From the NCBI GenBank assembly GCA_021798435.1, contig JAJZGN010000034.1, positions 1 through 12,900 of the forward strand: 12,900 bases of DNA, in the 5' to 3' direction. Source of the DNA: a bacterium (GTDB taxonomy: Bacteria > Chloroflexota > Dormibacteria > Aeolococcales > Bog-877). Numbering within the stretch: the stretch's first letter is position 1; the number at the start of each line of letters is the position of its first letter. This document shows, piece by piece, positions 7,265 to 12,900 of this stretch. The notes beneath the pieces were generated by a model that worked only from the letters and a program-made list of their open reading frames with translations, did no database searches and was not told the DNA's origin. The position numbers were made by a program, and so were the translations under genes.

Positions 7265-7450
7265 TTGGCGAAGAAGTCGAAGGTCATGGCCAGCCGCCGC
7301 GCACCCCGCTTCCCGGTGCAGGCGCGGTCTCGCTGCAACCTCTGCGGGCGGCCCCGCGGGTATATGCGCAAGTTCGGGCTCTGTCGAATCTGCTTCCGCA
7401 TCCACGCCTCCCAGGGACAGATCCCCGGGGTGCGCAAGTCGAGTTGGTGA
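7265..7450 (+). CDS. rpsN: 30S ribosomal protein S14, type Z (zinc-binding)
   Basis: S14 is a 30S head protein beside S3 and S10. The 61-residue product is the short zinc-binding form: C24-x2-C27-x12-C40-x2-C43 with the conserved GRPRGYMRKFGLCRICFR surroundings and the GVRKSSW end. The start is TTG at 7265, set by a strong ribosome-binding site and the canonical MAKKS beginning; the later ATG at residue 8 would cut the conserved basic N terminus. This form (C+) is the only S14 visible here; a zinc-independent paralogue, used by some bacteria under zinc shortage, would have to be elsewhere in the genome. It is followed after six bases by rpsH. Confidence 0.98.
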   Translation: MAKKSKVMASRRAPRFPVQARSRCNLCGRPRGYMRKFGLCRICFRIHASQGQIPGVRKSSW

Positions 7451-7456
7451 ACGGCG

Positions 7457-7852
7457 ATGATGACTGACCCGATCGCGGACATGTTGACCCGCTTGCGGAA
7501 CGCCAACCTCGCCGGGCATCGGCGCGTGGAGATGCCGGCCAGCAAGCTGAAGGTGGAGATCGCCCGAGTGCTGCACGAGGAGGGCTATCTGGCGGCTTTC
7601 GGCGTCGAGGGTGAGGCGCCCCACCAGGTTCTCTGGGCGGAGCTCAAGGCAGCCCCCAAGACGCAGCGGGTGCTGCAGGGGATCCGCAGGGTGAGTCGGC
7701 CCGGACTTCGGGTCTACCGAGGGCGGGATCAGCTACCGAAGGTGCTGGGTGGGATGGGGGTCGCCGTGGTCTCCACCTCCCAGGGGGTGATGTCGGGTCG
7801 TCGCGCCCGCCAGCTGGGGATTGGCGGCGAGGTTCTGGCGGAGGTCTGGTAG
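7457..7852 (+). CDS. rpsH: 30S ribosomal protein S8
   Basis: S8 binds helix 21 of 16S rRNA and in E. coli represses the spc operon by binding the rplE mRNA region. The 131-residue product has TDPIADMLTRLRNANLAGHRRVEMPASKLK, the RRVSRPGLRVYRGRDQLPKVLGGMGVAVVSTSQG region, and the conserved ARQLGIGGEVLAEVW end. Two consecutive ATGs (7457 and 7460) are possible starts and differ by one residue; no clear binding site decides between them. A long basic/acidic variable segment lies between residues 45 and 70, as in other members. Confidence 0.98.
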   Translation: MMTDPIADMLTRLRNANLAGHRRVEMPASKLKVEIARVLHEEGYLAAFGVEGEAPHQVLWAELKAAPKTQRVLQGIRRVSRPGLRVYRGRDQLPKVLGGMGVAVVSTSQGVMSGRRARQLGIGGEVLAEVW

Positions 7853-7858
7853 AAGCTC

Positions 7859-8407
7859 GTGTCCAGGATTGGAAAGCATCCCATCACCGTTCCCACCGGG
7901 GTCTCGATCACCATAACCGGGGGCCGGGTGAAGGTCGTCGGCCCCCGGGGTGAGATGGAGCGGGTGCTCCCTCATCCGATCTCGGCCCGGCTGGACGACG
8001 GCACCGTACTGGTCGAGCGGCCCACCGACTCGGCCCCTCACCGTTCCCTTCACGGTCTGAGCCGCACCCTGATCGCCAACATGGTGGCCGGGGTCACCAC
8101 CGGGTTCCGGCGGGAGCTGGAGCTGGTTGGGGTTGGCTATCGGGCCAGCCTTCAGGGGTCCGACCTCCAGCTCGCTCTGGGATACTCTCACCCCGTCCGG
8201 ATAACCCCGCCCGAGGGAATCAGGATCGAGGTGCCCGAACCCACGCGGGTGGCGGTGCTGGGCAATGACAAGGAAGCGGTCGGACAGATGGCCGCCAGGA
8301 TCCGCGCCACTCGGCGGCCAGAGCCCTACAAGGGCAAGGGGGTCCGCTACCGGGGCGAGATAGTCCGGCGGAAGGCTGGCAAGAGCGGGAAGGGAGCCAA
8401 GGGCTGA
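7859..8407 (+). CDS. rplF: 50S ribosomal protein L6
   Basis: L6 is at the factor-binding region near the sarcin-ricin loop. The 182-residue product starts at GTG 7859 with the canonical MSRIGKHPITVPTGV. Two similar domains follow; the second contains LELVGVGYRASLQGSDLQLALGYSHPV and the family signature PEPYKGKGVRY at residues 154-164, before a Lys/Gly-rich tail. GGAGGT lies 13 bases upstream, a long spacing, so coupling to rpsH (six bases away) probably helps. One base separates it from rplR. Confidence 0.98.
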   Translation: MSRIGKHPITVPTGVSITITGGRVKVVGPRGEMERVLPHPISARLDDGTVLVERPTDSAPHRSLHGLSRTLIANMVAGVTTGFRRELELVGVGYRASLQGSDLQLALGYSHPVRITPPEGIRIEVPEPTRVAVLGNDKEAVGQMAARIRATRRPEPYKGKGVRYRGEIVRRKAGKSGKGAKG

Positions 8408-8408
8408 T

Positions 8409-8765
8409 ATGAGTTTCGCGGAGCGTGAGCAGGCGAGGGTACGGCGCCACCGCCGGGTCCGGCGAAGAGTCCAGGGATCCGGGGCGCGTCCTCGTCTGTG
8501 TGTACACCGGAGCCTGCGCCACCTGTACGCTCAGGTGGTGGATGACAGCCAGGGACGCACGGTGGTCGCGGCGAGCAGCGTCGAGGCGGCCGCGGGCGTG
8601 TCGGGCTGCAACCGCCAGGCGGCGGCGGCGGTGGGGCGACTGATCGGAGAGCGCGCCCGAGCCGCTGGAGTCACCCAGGTTGTCTTCGACCGGGGCGGTT
8701 ACCTCTACCACGGACGGGTTCAGGCTCTGGCCGAGGCTGCCCGCGAGGCCGGGCTGGAGTTCTGA
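8409..8765 (+). CDS. rplR: 50S ribosomal protein L18
   Basis: L18 binds 5S rRNA together with L5. The 118-residue product has a basic N terminus (RVRRHRRVRRRVQG), then the core ARPRLCVHRSLRHLYAQVVDD, the central helix region with AAVGRLIGERARAAGV, and the family end VVFDRGGYLYHGRVQALAEAAREAGLEF. All are normal. AAGGG (8399-8403) is five bases before the ATG. The next gene, rpsE, begins ten bases after the stop. Confidence 0.98.
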   Translation: MSFAEREQARVRRHRRVRRRVQGSGARPRLCVHRSLRHLYAQVVDDSQGRTVVAASSVEAAAGVSGCNRQAAAAVGRLIGERARAAGVTQVVFDRGGYLYHGRVQALAEAAREAGLEF

Positions 8766-8775
8766 GGACAAGAGC

Positions 8776-9330
8776 GTGAGCATGAATATGAGCCGGTCCG
8801 AGCGGGAGTCCCGAGGCGAGTTCGCCGAGCGGGTGGTGAGCCTGAACCGGGTCGCCAAGGTGGTCAAGGGGGGGCGGCGCTTCTCCTTCAGCGCCCTGGT
8901 CGTGGTCGGGGACGGCGCCGGACGGGTGGGAGCGGGGCTGGGCAAAGCCGGCGAGGTGCCGGAGGCCATCCGCAAGGGAGTCGAGGACGCCAAGAAGCAC
9001 ATGATCTCAGTGCCCATGGTGGGCCGGACGATTCCCCATGCCGTGCTGCACAAAGAGGGGGCGGCCCGGGTCTTGCTGCGTCCCGCCTCCCCGGGAACCG
9101 GAGTCATCTCCGGAGGGGCGATGCGGGCGGTGGTGGAGCTGGCCGGGATCAAGGACATCCTCACCAAGTCGCTGGGCAGCGACAATCCCATCAACACCGT
9201 GAGGGCCACCATCGTGGCCCTGGAGAGTCTGCGCACCGCGGAGACCGTGGCGCGGCTCCGCGGCAAGACGGTGGCGGAGCTGGGCTTGCGGGTGGCACCG
9301 GTTGCGGCCCCGGAGTTGGAGGTTGGCTGA
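8776..9330 (+). CDS. rpsE: 30S ribosomal protein S5
   Basis: S5 contributes to decoding fidelity and, with S3 and S4, to the mRNA entry channel. The family core runs from about residue 15: EFAERVVSLNRVAKVVKGGRRFSFSALVVVGDGAGRVGAG is the double-stranded-RNA-binding-like N domain, and GKAGEVPEAIRKGVEDAKKHM, LLRPASPGTGVISGGAMRAVVELAGI and SDNPINTVRATIVAL follow. Three in-frame starts are close together: GTG 8776, ATG 8782 and ATG 8788. GTG is preferred because GAGGA at 8764-8768 lies seven bases before it, giving 184 residues; the ATGs would give 182 or 180. The frame is open further upstream but only inside rplR. Confidence 0.96.
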   Translation: MSMNMSRSERESRGEFAERVVSLNRVAKVVKGGRRFSFSALVVVGDGAGRVGAGLGKAGEVPEAIRKGVEDAKKHMISVPMVGRTIPHAVLHKEGAARVLLRPASPGTGVISGGAMRAVVELAGIKDILTKSLGSDNPINTVRATIVALESLRTAETVARLRGKTVAELGLRVAPVAAPELEVG

Positions 9331-9334
9331 CCCC

Positions 9335-9538
9335 ATGCTCCGGGTGACCTGGACCAAGAGCGCCATCGGGTACGCTGCTAATCAGAAGCGGACCATCGCC
9401 GCCCTCGGGCTGCGGCGGCTGCACCAGGTTGTGGAACACCCCGACACCCCGTCGATCCGCGGGATGGTGGCCACGGTGCGCCACCTGGTGACGGTGGAGG
9501 AGCTGGCGGCAGCTGCCGAGACGGAGGTGGCCAGGTGA
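9335..9538 (+). CDS. rpmD: 50S ribosomal protein L30
   Basis: L30 is a small protein of the 50S back, missing in some lineages. ATG 9335 gives 67 residues beginning MLRVTWTKSAIGYAANQKRTIAALGLRRLHQ, followed by the conserved PDTPSIRGMVATVRHLVTVEE. These match the L30 pattern, including the IG(Y/R)xxxQ turn. TGGAGG (9317-9322) lies 12 bases upstream, inside rpsE; earlier in-frame codons do not resemble the family. Its end overlaps rplO by four bases (GTGA). Confidence 0.96.
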   Translation: MLRVTWTKSAIGYAANQKRTIAALGLRRLHQVVEHPDTPSIRGMVATVRHLVTVEELAAAAETEVAR

Positions 9539-10020
9539 GGATCGACGAGCTCAAGCCCTCACGGGGCAGTCGCAAGTCGCGCAAGCGAGTCGGGCGTGGC
9601 AGCTCAGCGGGTGGTGGGAAGACCGCCGGTCGGGGACAGAAGGGACAGGGAGCCCGGAGCTCGTGGAGCCTGCCCCGAGGCTTCGAGGGGGGGCAGATGC
9701 CCCTCACTCAGAGGGTGCCCAAGCTGCGCGGCTTCTACAACCGCTTCCGTACGGAATTCCAGGTGGTGAACCTCGCCAAACTGGCCCGTTTTGAGGCCGG
9801 GAGCGAGGTCGACCAGGAGGGGCTTCGCAAGGCGGGCCTGGTACGCCGCGCTGGCGCTCCGGTGAAGCTTCTCGCCGGGGGTTCGGCCGCCATTCCGGCC
9901 CTCAAGGTCCGGGTCGACGCTGCCAGTGGCGCGGCGATCGCGGCGGTGCGGAAGGCGGGCGGCGAGGTGATCCTGCCGGCGCCGGCCGCCGGTGAGGAGG
10001 CCGCGGACACCGACTCATGA
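9535..10020 (+). CDS. rplO: 50S ribosomal protein L15
   Basis: L15 is a late 50S assembly protein with an extended N terminus threaded through 23S rRNA. GTG 9535 starts the 161-residue product in a GTGA overlap with rpmD, with GGAGGT (9523-9528) six bases before it. The N-terminal signature runs RIDELKPSRGSRKSRKRVGRG, then SSAGGGKTAGRGQKGQGAR and FEGGQMPLTQRVPKLRGFYN. The C-terminal domain (VNLAKLARF to GGEVIL) is normal and is followed by a short Ala/Glu tail. It ends in an ATGA overlap with secY. Confidence 0.98.
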   Translation: MRIDELKPSRGSRKSRKRVGRGSSAGGGKTAGRGQKGQGARSSWSLPRGFEGGQMPLTQRVPKLRGFYNRFRTEFQVVNLAKLARFEAGSEVDQEGLRKAGLVRRAGAPVKLLAGGSAAIPALKVRVDAASGAAIAAVRKAGGEVILPAPAAGEEAADTDS

Positions 10021-11372
10021 ACCTGTTCGGGGCGCTGCGCGCCGCCATGCAGGTCCCGGAGCTGCGGCGCAAGCTCCTCATCACCATCGGTCTCCTGGTG
10101 GTTTTCCGCATGCTGGCGGTGATTACCATCCCCGGGGTCAACACGGTGGCCCTGCGCCAGCTCTACCAGAACAACAGCCTGCTCGGCCTGATCAACCTCT
10201 TCTCGGGGAGTGGGGTGTCCACGGGCGGGAGCAGCGCCGGAATTTCGATCGTGGCCCTGGGGCTTAATCCCTACATCAACGCCACCATCATCATGCAATT
10301 GATGACGGTCATCTCGACCCGAGTCAAGGAGCTGTCCAAGGAGGGGGACCTGGGCCGGAGGCGGCTTACCCAGTACGCCCGCTACCTGACTGTCGCCCTA
10401 GCCCTCCTGCAGGCGTTCGGCTACACCCGCCTGTTCGAGAGCTACAGCTTCCAGGGCCTCTCCATCCTGCCCTCCAACATCTCGATCGCCGAGACCCTGG
10501 GGATCATCGTGATCCTGACTGGAGGCACAGTGATCATCATGTGGTTCGGGGAGCTGATCACCGAGTACGGCCTGGGCAATGGGGTGTCGATCATCATCAT
10601 GGCCGGCATCCTGGCCCAGATCCCCAACACCGTGATCTCCTTCACCAACGGCGGCCAGGCGCAGACCTTCACCATCTTCGCCCTCGCCGTGATCGCCATC
10701 GTGCTGGCGGCGGGGATCATCTTCGTCCAGCAGGCAACGCGCAAGATCCCCATCCAGTCGTCGCAGCGCGTGGTCGGTCGTCAGGTCTACCAGGGGCGGA
10801 GCAGCTTCCTGCCCCTGCGGGTGAATCAGGCCGGGGTGATTCCCATCATCTTCGCCATCTCCATCATGTTCTTCCCCCAGATCTTCAGCAACTTCTTCCT
10901 GCCTCCGGCGGGCCAGACCGGGGGAGTGGTGGGCCAGATCGCCACCTGGTTCCACACCTACTGGACCCCGACGGGCCCTGACGTGCTCTTCAACGTGGTC
11001 TACCAGGTCCTCTACTTCGGCCTGATCATGGGCTTCACCTTCTTCTACACCGCGGTCACCTTCGACCCCGAGGACGCGGCCGACGACCTCAAGAAGAGCG
11101 CCACCTACATTCCGGGCATCCGTCCCGGACGGGCCACGGCCGATTACCTGGCCCGGGTGATGAGCCGGATCACCCTAGCCGGGGCGGTGTTCCTCGGCCT
11201 CATCACCGTGGTGGTGCCCTTGATGGCGGCGTACCTCACCGGCCAGCAGTTGAGCCAGGGGCTGTACCTCGGGGGCACCGCTATCCTGATCGTGGTAGGA
11301 GTCTCGCTCGACACCATGAAGCAGCTGGAGACGCAACTGCTCATGCGCCAGTATCGGGGTTTCATTCGCTGA
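10017..11372 (+). CDS. secY: Preprotein translocase subunit SecY
   Basis: SecY is the channel of the Sec translocon in the cytoplasmic membrane, working with SecE, SecG and SecA. The 451-residue product has about ten hydrophobic segments, the first near residues 20-40 and others near 76-97, 115-138, 155-176, 185-205, 217-240, 272-292, 320-345, 380-403 and 410-428 (read by eye). The loops carry the family motifs, such as GELITEYGLGNGVS, IPIQSSQRVVGRQVYQG, AGVIPIIFA and GIRPGRATADYL, and the end is QLLMRQYRGF. The plug region after NLFSG (61-75) is Gly/Ser-rich and seems about six residues longer than in E. coli. ATG is in an ATGA overlap with rplO; the best binding site, GAGGAGG, is 16 bases away. 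Confidence 0.98.
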   Translation: MNLFGALRAAMQVPELRRKLLITIGLLVVFRMLAVITIPGVNTVALRQLYQNNSLLGLINLFSGSGVSTGGSSAGISIVALGLNPYINATIIMQLMTVISTRVKELSKEGDLGRRRLTQYARYLTVALALLQAFGYTRLFESYSFQGLSILPSNISIAETLGIIVILTGGTVIIMWFGELITEYGLGNGVSIIIMAGILAQIPNTVISFTNGGQAQTFTIFALAVIAIVLAAGIIFVQQATRKIPIQSSQRVVGRQVYQGRSSFLPLRVNQAGVIPIIFAISIMFFPQIFSNFFLPPAGQTGGVVGQIATWFHTYWTPTGPDVLFNVVYQVLYFGLIMGFTFFYTAVTFDPEDAADDLKKSATYIPGIRPGRATADYLARVMSRITLAGAVFLGLITVVVPLMAAYLTGQQLSQGLYLGGTAILIVVGVSLDTMKQLETQLLMRQYRGFIR

Positions 11373-11376
11373 GGGG
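11371..11376 (+). promoter_or_regulatory. Ribosome-binding site for adk
   Basis: GAGGGG overlaps the secY stop and lies five bases before ATG 11382. This favours that ATG over the in-frame GTG at 11376, which would itself be part of the site. Confidence 0.55.
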
Positions 11377-11381
11377 TGCCG

Positions 11382-11963
11382 ATGGGAGGGCAGGGACTGC
11401 GACGGCGGCTGATCATCTTCGGCGCTCCGGGGTCGGGCAAGGGGACCCAGGCGGAGCTGCTCCGGGAGCGGTATGACCTGGACCACATCGCCCCCGGGGA
11501 CATGCTGCGCCAGCACCGGGCCGCGGGCACCGAGTTGGGGCACCTCGCCTCTGACTACATGGCCGCCGGCAAGCTGGTTCCCGACGAGCTGATCGTCAAC
11601 ATGATCCGCCACCGGCTGGAGGAGAACGGCGAGCTTCGGGGGTTTGTCCTGGACGGCTTCCCCCGAACCGTGGCCCAGGCCCGGGCCCTCCAGGAGCTGC
11701 TCGAGAAGATGGACGCCCCGGTCGACCTGGTGGCGGTCCTGGAGGTTCCCGAGGAGGAGCTGGGCGCCAGGCTGTCCCGGCGGGCGACCGAGGAGCGCCG
11801 CGAGGACGACACCCCGGAGATCATCAAGGAGCGGCTCCGGGTCTACCGGGAACAGACCGAGCCGGTGCTGGAATACCTCGGCAACCTGGTCCCCACGGTC
11901 CGGGTGGATGGCTGTGCCAGCGTGGAGGACGTCAATCGGGCCCTGGTGCAGGCGATCGGTTGA
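11382..11963 (+). CDS. adk: Adenylate kinase, short-LID type
   Basis: Adk catalyses ATP + AMP <=> 2 ADP and balances the adenylate pool in the cytoplasm. From ATG 11382 the product is 193 residues (195 from GTG 11376). The P-loop is GAPGSGKGT at 14-22. The AMP-binding part carries GDMLR (39-43) and FVLDGFPRTVAQA, the latter a family signature. The LID is short (RRATEERREDDTPEIIKERLRVYREQTEPVLEYL), without the four zinc-binding cysteines of the long form; RR and R/DDT residues of the short form are kept. The segment before GDMLR is IAPG where ISTG is usual. It lies nine bases after secY and overlaps map by four bases. Confidence 0.97.
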   Translation: MGGQGLRRRLIIFGAPGSGKGTQAELLRERYDLDHIAPGDMLRQHRAAGTELGHLASDYMAAGKLVPDELIVNMIRHRLEENGELRGFVLDGFPRTVAQARALQELLEKMDAPVDLVAVLEVPEEELGARLSRRATEERREDDTPEIIKERLRVYREQTEPVLEYLGNLVPTVRVDGCASVEDVNRALVQAIG

Positions 11964-12721
11964 TCACCCTGAAGCGCCCCGACGAGATCGCCCTCATGCG
12001 GGAGGCGGGCTGGCGGCTCGCCGAGGTCCTGGCCCTTTTGGCGGACGCGGTCGAGCCGGGAATGACCACGGAGGACCTGGACCGGATCGCCAATCGGGAG
12101 ATCCGTCGCCGCCATGGCTATCCCGGCTTCCTCGGCTACGACGGGTTCCCCAAGCACATGTGCGTCTCTGTCCAGGAGGAGGTGGTGCACGGGATTCCCG
12201 GCCCCCGGGAGCTCCGCTCCGGCGACCTGGTGAGCCTGGACTGCGGCGTGGTCTACAAGGGGTGGTGGGCGGATGCCGGTTTGACCGTGGCCTGTGGGCA
12301 GGCGGACCCCGAGGGGGCTCGGCTGATCGAGGTGACCAAAGAGGCGCTGGAGCGCGGTGTCCAGATGGCCCGGCCGGGGAACCGGCTCGGGGACATCGGG
12401 GCGGCGGTTCAGCAGCATGTCGAGGCCAACGGTTACTCCATCGTTCGGGGATACACAGGACACGGCATCGGACGGGACATGCACGAGGATCCCGAAGTGC
12501 CCAACTTCGGCCGACCGGGCCGGGGCCTGGAGATCAAACCGGGGCTGTGTCTGGCCATCGAGCCGATCGTCAACGAGGGCCGGCCCGCCACCCTGGTACG
12601 GCCCGATCGCTGGACGGTGGTCACTGCAGACGGCCGGCGGTCCTGTTACTTCGAGCACACCCTGACGGTCACGGCGGACGGGCCGCTCGTCCTCACCTCC
12701 CTGCCCGGGAGCGCGGGATGA
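11960..12721 (+). CDS. map: Methionine aminopeptidase, type I
   Basis: Map removes the initiator Met from nascent proteins, co-translationally at the ribosome exit. TTG 11960 starts the 253-residue product in a TTGA overlap with adk; it gives MITLKRPDEIALMREAG, the usual N terminus, and no better start is present. The metal-binding set of the M24 family is visible: D94 (VSLDCG), D105 (WADAG), H168 (GYTGHGIG), E201 (AIEPIV) and E232 (FEHT), plus the substrate-side H77 in VHGIP. There is no N-terminal zinc-finger extension. No convincing ribosome-binding site precedes the TTG, so coupling to adk is likely. It is complete and probably active. Confidence 0.98.
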   Translation: MITLKRPDEIALMREAGWRLAEVLALLADAVEPGMTTEDLDRIANREIRRRHGYPGFLGYDGFPKHMCVSVQEEVVHGIPGPRELRSGDLVSLDCGVVYKGWWADAGLTVACGQADPEGARLIEVTKEALERGVQMARPGNRLGDIGAAVQQHVEANGYSIVRGYTGHGIGRDMHEDPEVPNFGRPGRGLEIKPGLCLAIEPIVNEGRPATLVRPDRWTVVTADGRRSCYFEHTLTVTADGPLVLTSLPGSAG

Positions 12722-12748
12722 CCGCCACCGTGAGGGCGCTCGATCGGC

Positions 12749-12754
12749 TATACT
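12749..12754 (+). promoter_or_regulatory. Possible -10 promoter element for infA
   Basis: TATACT is one base from the TATAAT consensus and sits in the map-infA gap, the longest gap in the window. No TTGACA-like -35 is found at 16-18 bases upstream and there is no TGn extension, so this is only suggestive. If used, transcription would begin near 12761. Confidence 0.3.
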
Positions 12755-12760
12755 CTCAGC

Positions 12761-12790
12761 GGGCTAAACCTGGTCTGGTTTCGTGCGCCC
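12761..12790 (+). promoter_or_regulatory. Hairpin just upstream of infA
   Basis: GGGC (12761-12764) pairs with GCCC (12787-12790), and AAACC (12766-12770) pairs with GGTTT (12777-12781) around a six-base loop. The upstream side has one unpaired T between the two stems and the downstream side five bases. It lies six bases before the infA ATG. It lacks a T-run, so it does not look like an intrinsic terminator. It may be a translational or RNA-stability element, or chance. Confidence 0.3.
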
Positions 12791-12796
12791 TTCACC

Positions 12797-12900
12797 ATGA
12801 TTGACCCCGGACAGCTCCAGGGTCGGGTCCTCGAGTCGCTGCCCAACTCGCTCTACCGGGTTGAGCTGGCGGGCGGGGCCAAGGTGGTGGCGCACGCGGC
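12797..12900 (+). CDS. infA: Translation initiation factor IF-1, 5' part
   Basis: IF-1 binds the 30S A site during initiation. Only about 34 codons are inside the window. After the start come LQGRVLESLPNSLYRVELAGGAKVVAHA, which match the beginning of the IF-1 OB fold (EGxVxExLPNAxFRVELENGHxVLAH). ATG 12797 is the only plausible start: the frame is closed by a TGA at 12731-12733 and has no GTG/TTG after it. The N terminus (MIDPGQ) differs from the common MAKEDxIE. There is no clear ribosome-binding site. The 75-base gap after map makes a separate promoter possible. The gene position after map is the conserved one. The rest of the alpha operon (rpmJ, rpsM, rpsK, rpsD, rpoA, rplQ) would be expected to follow, outside the window. 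Confidence 0.93.
   Translation, partial: MIDPGQLQGRVLESLPNSLYRVELAGGAKVVAHA

Noticed and set aside
8220..9266. 348-codon open frame on the - strand opposite rplF, rplR and rpsE
   Set aside because: Same reason: it is antisense to three well-supported ribosomal protein genes, and its translation resembles no family.
11644..12717. Long + strand frame across adk and map ending at 12804
   Set aside because: It is a shadow frame of adk and map with Arg/Pro/Gly-rich translation. Only its last 28 codons lie outside known genes and they are discussed separately.
12766..12796. Intrinsic terminator between map and infA
   Set aside because: A hairpin is present but no T-run follows, and infA starts six bases later.

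Overview
The window is one uninterrupted stretch of the conserved str/S10/spc ribosomal-protein supercluster, entirely on the + strand. It carries 26 genes: the 3' half of tuf (EF-Tu), then rpsJ, rplC, rplD, rplW, rplB, rpsS, rplV, rpsC, rplP, rpmC, rpsQ, rplN, rplX, rplE, rpsN, rpsH, rplF, rplR, rpsE, rpmD, rplO, secY, adk, map and the 5' end of infA. I see no mobile element, CRISPR array, rRNA/tRNA gene or foreign insertion. No intergenic stretch exceeds 75 bases.

The DNA is GC-rich (by eye about two thirds G+C, with third positions mostly G or C), and five genes start with GTG and two with TTG. S14 is the short zinc-binding (Z) type, L24 has two CxxC pairs, and adenylate kinase has the short LID. 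L29, L30 and the secY-adk-map-infA tail are all present. This fits a high-GC bacterium of the Terrabacteria side. The SecY wording (a 'LNPYINATIIMQL' type TM2 and 'ELSKEGDLGRRRL' after it) recalls Chloroflexota/Dormibacterota more than classical Actinomycetota, but that placement is inference from memory and not a phylogeny.

Layout: 1-592 is the end of tuf. Only 28 bases separate it from the S10 block (621-5947, rpsJ to rpsQ). The spc block follows (5951-11372, rplN to secY), then adk and map (11382-12721), and infA begins at 12797. Almost every junction is coupled: 1-base TGATG overlaps, 4-base ATGA/GTGA/TTGA overlaps, or gaps of 1-14 bases. The genes build the 30S and 50S subunits (S3, S5, S8, S10, S14, S17, S19; L2-L6, L14-L16, L18, L22-L24, L29, L30) together with EF-Tu, IF-1, the protein-export channel SecY, nucleotide homeostasis (Adk) and N-terminal Met removal (Map).

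The window is mostly ordinary. The parts worth a second look are the roughly 117-residue Ala/Pro/Glu-rich tail on S3, the map-infA gap (a TATACT -10-like box, a hairpin just upstream of infA, and a 28-codon ORF bridging the gap), a Gly/Ser insertion in the SecY plug, and an APG replacing the usual STG-type motif in adenylate kinase. I found no convincing new biological system.
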